Below the pieces are notes generated by a model, which did no database searches, was not told the DNA's origin, and saw only the letters and a program-made list of their open reading frames with translations. A stretch of 7,362 nucleotides of DNA from a bacterium (GTDB lineage: Bacteria; Latescibacterota; UBA2968; UBA8231). Numbering within the stretch: position 1 is the first letter of the stretch; each line of letters starts with the position of its first letter. This document shows positions 6,028-7,362 of this stretch, in pieces. The stretch lies in contig JAQCJA010000226.1 in the NCBI GenBank assembly GCA_027593305.1, positions 1 to 7,362 of the forward strand. Direction: 5' to 3'. A program made the position numbers and the translations under genes.

Positions 6028-7176
6028 TCAGATATGACGATCACGCAGTCGATCAAATTCATCGAGGAAAGCCAGGAAATTGTCGTACTTCGTACCGAAG
6101 GCGACAGAGTGCGATGGCCCCAGAATGAACCCGCCACCGGGCGCGCCCCGTTCCATGGCGGTGCGCACCGCCTGGCGGACCTCCGCTGTGCTGCCGGCGA
6201 TGAGCAGTTCCACCGGCACACCACCCCAGAAGCACAGATCCTGACCGAAGTCCCTTTTCAGCAAGCCAAGTTCCATGCCCGCCGTCGTCTGCAACGACTG
6301 ATAGCAGTCGATGCCACAGTCGATGAACATGTCCATCAGCGGGATGTTGTTGCCGCAGTTGTGAAAGATGATCTGCTCCACGCCGCACGCCCGGACGTGC
6401 TGCAGGCGCTGCTTGAGGTAGGGAAAGCCCAGTTGCCGGAACATCTGCGGCGACACCAGTGGGCCATTGGAGCCGGCCATGTCCTGCTCCATGAGCACCC
6501 CGGCGGCACCGGGCCGGATGCAACAGGCATCGAGCGCGTTCTGGCGCGCCACCGACTGGCGATTGGCGGCAGCAATGACCTCGGGCTGCAGGGCGTGCAG
6601 CACCAGTCCTTCTTCCGTGCCACCCAGCAGGGTCACGGCGGTGATGCCCCCCGTCATGGAGGCGACGTAACGCTCCGGGCCGAGTACGGCAATGACGTGA
6701 TCGAGGACTTCGAAAACGCTCGGATCCGGTAGCGGGGGCAGGACATCATCGGCAAAATCGTCGACCGACCACGTACGCACCTGTGCCGTCGGATCATGGA
6801 CACACTGGATTTCATTGGCCCCGCGTGACGCCTGATAGACCCGGCCCCGATCATCTTCCCAACGATCTTCCCCCAGAGGGCGCGGTCGCAGGGGCTCATA
6901 GTCGGCGGGCGGCAGCAGCATGGCTTCTTTGGGCAGCAACAGATCGGCACAGTCCATGTGCCGGTAGAAGTCGACGACATCCGCCTTCAATCCCTCTGCC
7001 AGTTCGGCGCGACGCCCTTCCCACAGCGCGATCTGGCTCCCCACCTTGTCGCGCACATACGTCGGTCGCCCCAGCACGCGGCCGACGGTGTCACAGTCGA
7101 CGGCGTAGAACCCAAGGGGCACACGATCCACCGGCTGGCGCGCGATCGCGGCGTGCACTCGTTCTTTTGAATTCAT
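6028..7176 (-). CDS. UroD-like (uroporphyrinogen decarboxylase / corrinoid methyltransferase fold) protein, copy 2
   Basis: A 382-residue UroD-superfamily protein, clearly divergent from the copy at 2330 (longer, and different around the motifs). It begins MNSKERVHAAIARQPVDRVP, the classic N-terminal 'RERv.aal....DRvP' of UroD-like methyltransferases. Further marks: MEQDMAGSNGPLVSP (229-243), FHNCG (271-275) with the HxC metal motif, CYQSLQ (291-296) where 'd.l.plq' is usual, FWGGVPVELL (317-326), and GGGFILGPSHS (347-357) near the end. As in copy 1, a Ser (356) stands where Cys would be the third zinc ligand in MtaA-like enzymes. ATG 7176 is chosen over the in-frame start at 7326 because the family N-terminus begins here. 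A purine-rich GGGGAAAGGG lies directly upstream, and a sigma70-like promoter is positioned about 35 bp upstream. The Rid/chorismatase-like gene follows on the same strand. Substrate unknown. Confidence 0.87.
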   Translation of the reverse strand: MNSKERVHAAIARQPVDRVPLGFYAVDCDTVGRVLGRPTYVRDKVGSQIALWEGRRAELAEGLKADVVDFYRHMDCADLLLPKEAMLLPPADYEPLRPRPLGEDRWEDDRGRVYQASRGANEIQCVHDPTAQVRTWSVDDFADDVLPPLPDPSVFEVLDHVIAVLGPERYVASMTGGITAVTLLGGTEEGLVLHALQPEVIAAANRQSVARQNALDACCIRPGAAGVLMEQDMAGSNGPLVSPQMFRQLGFPYLKQRLQHVRACGVEQIIFHNCGNNIPLMDMFIDCGIDCYQSLQTTAGMELGLLKRDFGQDLCFWGGVPVELLIAGSTAEVRQAVRTAMERGAPGGGFILGPSHSVAFGTKYDNFLAFLDEFDRLRDRHI

Positions 7177-7218
7177 CCCTTTCCCCGGGTTCTGGCGCCC
7201 CAATTTCCCTTCAGGTGC

Positions 7219-7247
7219 ATTATCCCGTATCCATACTCTGGAGGCAA
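7219..7247 (-). promoter_or_regulatory. Sigma70-like promoter for the second UroD-like gene
   Basis: On the minus strand, TTGCCT (7247-7242, 4 of 6 to TTGACA) and GATAAT (7224-7219, 5 of 6 to TATAAT) are separated by exactly 17 bases. Expected transcription start is near 7212, leaving a 5' leader of about 35 bases to ATG 7176. This is the best promoter match I see in the window; activity is inferred from sequence only. Confidence 0.6.
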
Positions 7248-7258
7248 TTGAGCCAGAG
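7236..7258. promoter_or_regulatory. Palindrome over the -35 box, candidate operator
   Basis: CTCTGG (7236-7241) and CCAGAG (7253-7258) form perfect 6-bp arms separated by 11 bases. The centre covers the -35 hexamer (7242-7247) of the minus-strand promoter. A symmetric site at that place would suit a dimeric repressor. No regulator gene is visible in the window, and a 6-bp arm pair can occur by chance. Confidence 0.35.
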
Positions 7259-7297
7259 ATCCCATTGAGGCCAGCGCCCCATCTGAGGAGATCCCAT
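7256..7297 (+). repeat. 10-bp direct repeat GAGATCCCAT (two copies)
   Basis: GAGATCCCAT occurs at 7256-7265 and again at 7288-7297, 32 bp apart start to start (about three helical turns). The second copy runs from the Shine-Dalgarno site into the ATG of the small ORF at 7296; the first abuts the palindrome at 7236-7258. It may be a paired protein-binding site or a relic of a short local duplication. Confidence 0.4.
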
Positions 7298-7340
7298 GAA
7301 TTCCCGTGAACGTGAGCCTGTTGCACGGTTCCTGGTGTGA
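7296..7340 (+). CDS. Possible 14-codon leader ORF or eroded gene start
   Basis: ATG 7296 to TGA 7338-7340 encodes MNSREREPVARFLV. It has a textbook ribosome site, TGAGGAG at 7284-7290 with a 5-base spacer, the strongest in the window. Its first residues, MNSRER, resemble the MNSKER start of the adjacent divergent UroD-like protein and the common 'MNSRERV' start of that family. So it could be the broken 5' end of another UroD-like gene, or a genuine leader peptide. A second purine-rich Shine-Dalgarno-like GACGAGGA ends at the window edge, suggesting that a real gene starts just beyond. All three + frames contain stops in 7313-7355, so no longer gene starts here without a frameshift. Confidence 0.35.
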   Translation: MNSREREPVARFLV

Positions 7341-7362
7341 GGTCGTGAGGGGCTGACGAGGA

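Noticed and set aside
5966..6100. Inverted repeat CTTCGGTAC / GTACCGAAG, one arm in the spacer and one in the UroD-like gene
   Set aside because: The 9-bp arms are over 100 bp apart and one encodes conserved FGTKY residues, so it is probably coincidence.
5941..6732. 263-codon + strand ORF opposite the second UroD-like gene
   Set aside because: It is antisense to conserved motifs (HNCG, GPSH), with charge-rich and His-rich antisense composition.
7177..7326. 50-residue N-terminal extension of the second UroD-like protein
   Set aside because: The family N-terminus begins at ATG 7176, a purine-rich ribosome site precedes it, and the extension would run through the promoter and palindrome.

Overview
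The window is GC-rich, densely coding bacterial DNA with almost no intergenic space. Codon choice is G/C-biased at third positions. Start signals are bacterial (one GTG start; Shine-Dalgarno sites of varying strength), and one sigma70-like promoter is visible. No rRNA, tRNA, transposase, integrase or CRISPR array is present. The gene families (UroD-like methyltransferase-fold proteins, hydantoinase/oxoprolinase A, a chorismatase-fold Rid protein, a MATE exporter) suit a metabolically versatile, possibly uncultured environmental bacterium. I cannot assign a phylum from sequence alone. Layout, left to right: (1) the last 54 codons of a + strand gene, probably an alpha/beta hydrolase, ending at 166. 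(2) A minus-strand hydantoinase/oxoprolinase A-like gene (2188 to 163), split by a frameshift at about 1316-1318 just after its second phosphate-binding motif. Its stop overlaps the stop of the first gene. (3) A 141-bp divergent spacer. (4) A + strand pair: a UroD-like protein (2330-3334), then after 8 bases a MATE transporter with a GTG start (3343-4701). (5) A minus-strand pair: a second, divergent UroD-like protein (7176 to 6028), then after 131 bases a three-module Rid/chorismatase-fold protein (5896 to 4634). The 3' end of the latter overlaps the MATE gene antisense by 68 bp. (6) A regulatory-looking right edge with a minus-strand promoter, a palindrome over its -35 box, a 10-bp direct repeat, and a 14-codon + strand ORF with the best Shine-Dalgarno site in the window. 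How the genes may work together: the two UroD-like proteins keep the fold's HxCG metal-binding motif and are probably not heme-pathway enzymes. They resemble the large group of uncharacterised UroD/corrinoid-methyltransferase relatives found in catabolic and C1 loci. With a ring-opening or carboxylase-type hydantoinase A homologue lacking a local B partner, a chorismatase-fold protein and an exporter, the region looks like an accessory small-molecule metabolism locus. The substrate cannot be read from the sequence, and no corrinoid protein is present here. The observations most worth checking are the hydantoinase frameshift (mutation, assembly error or recoding), the chorismatase-like protein, the two UroD paralogues with Ser in place of an expected Cys, and the possible leader-peptide region at the right edge.
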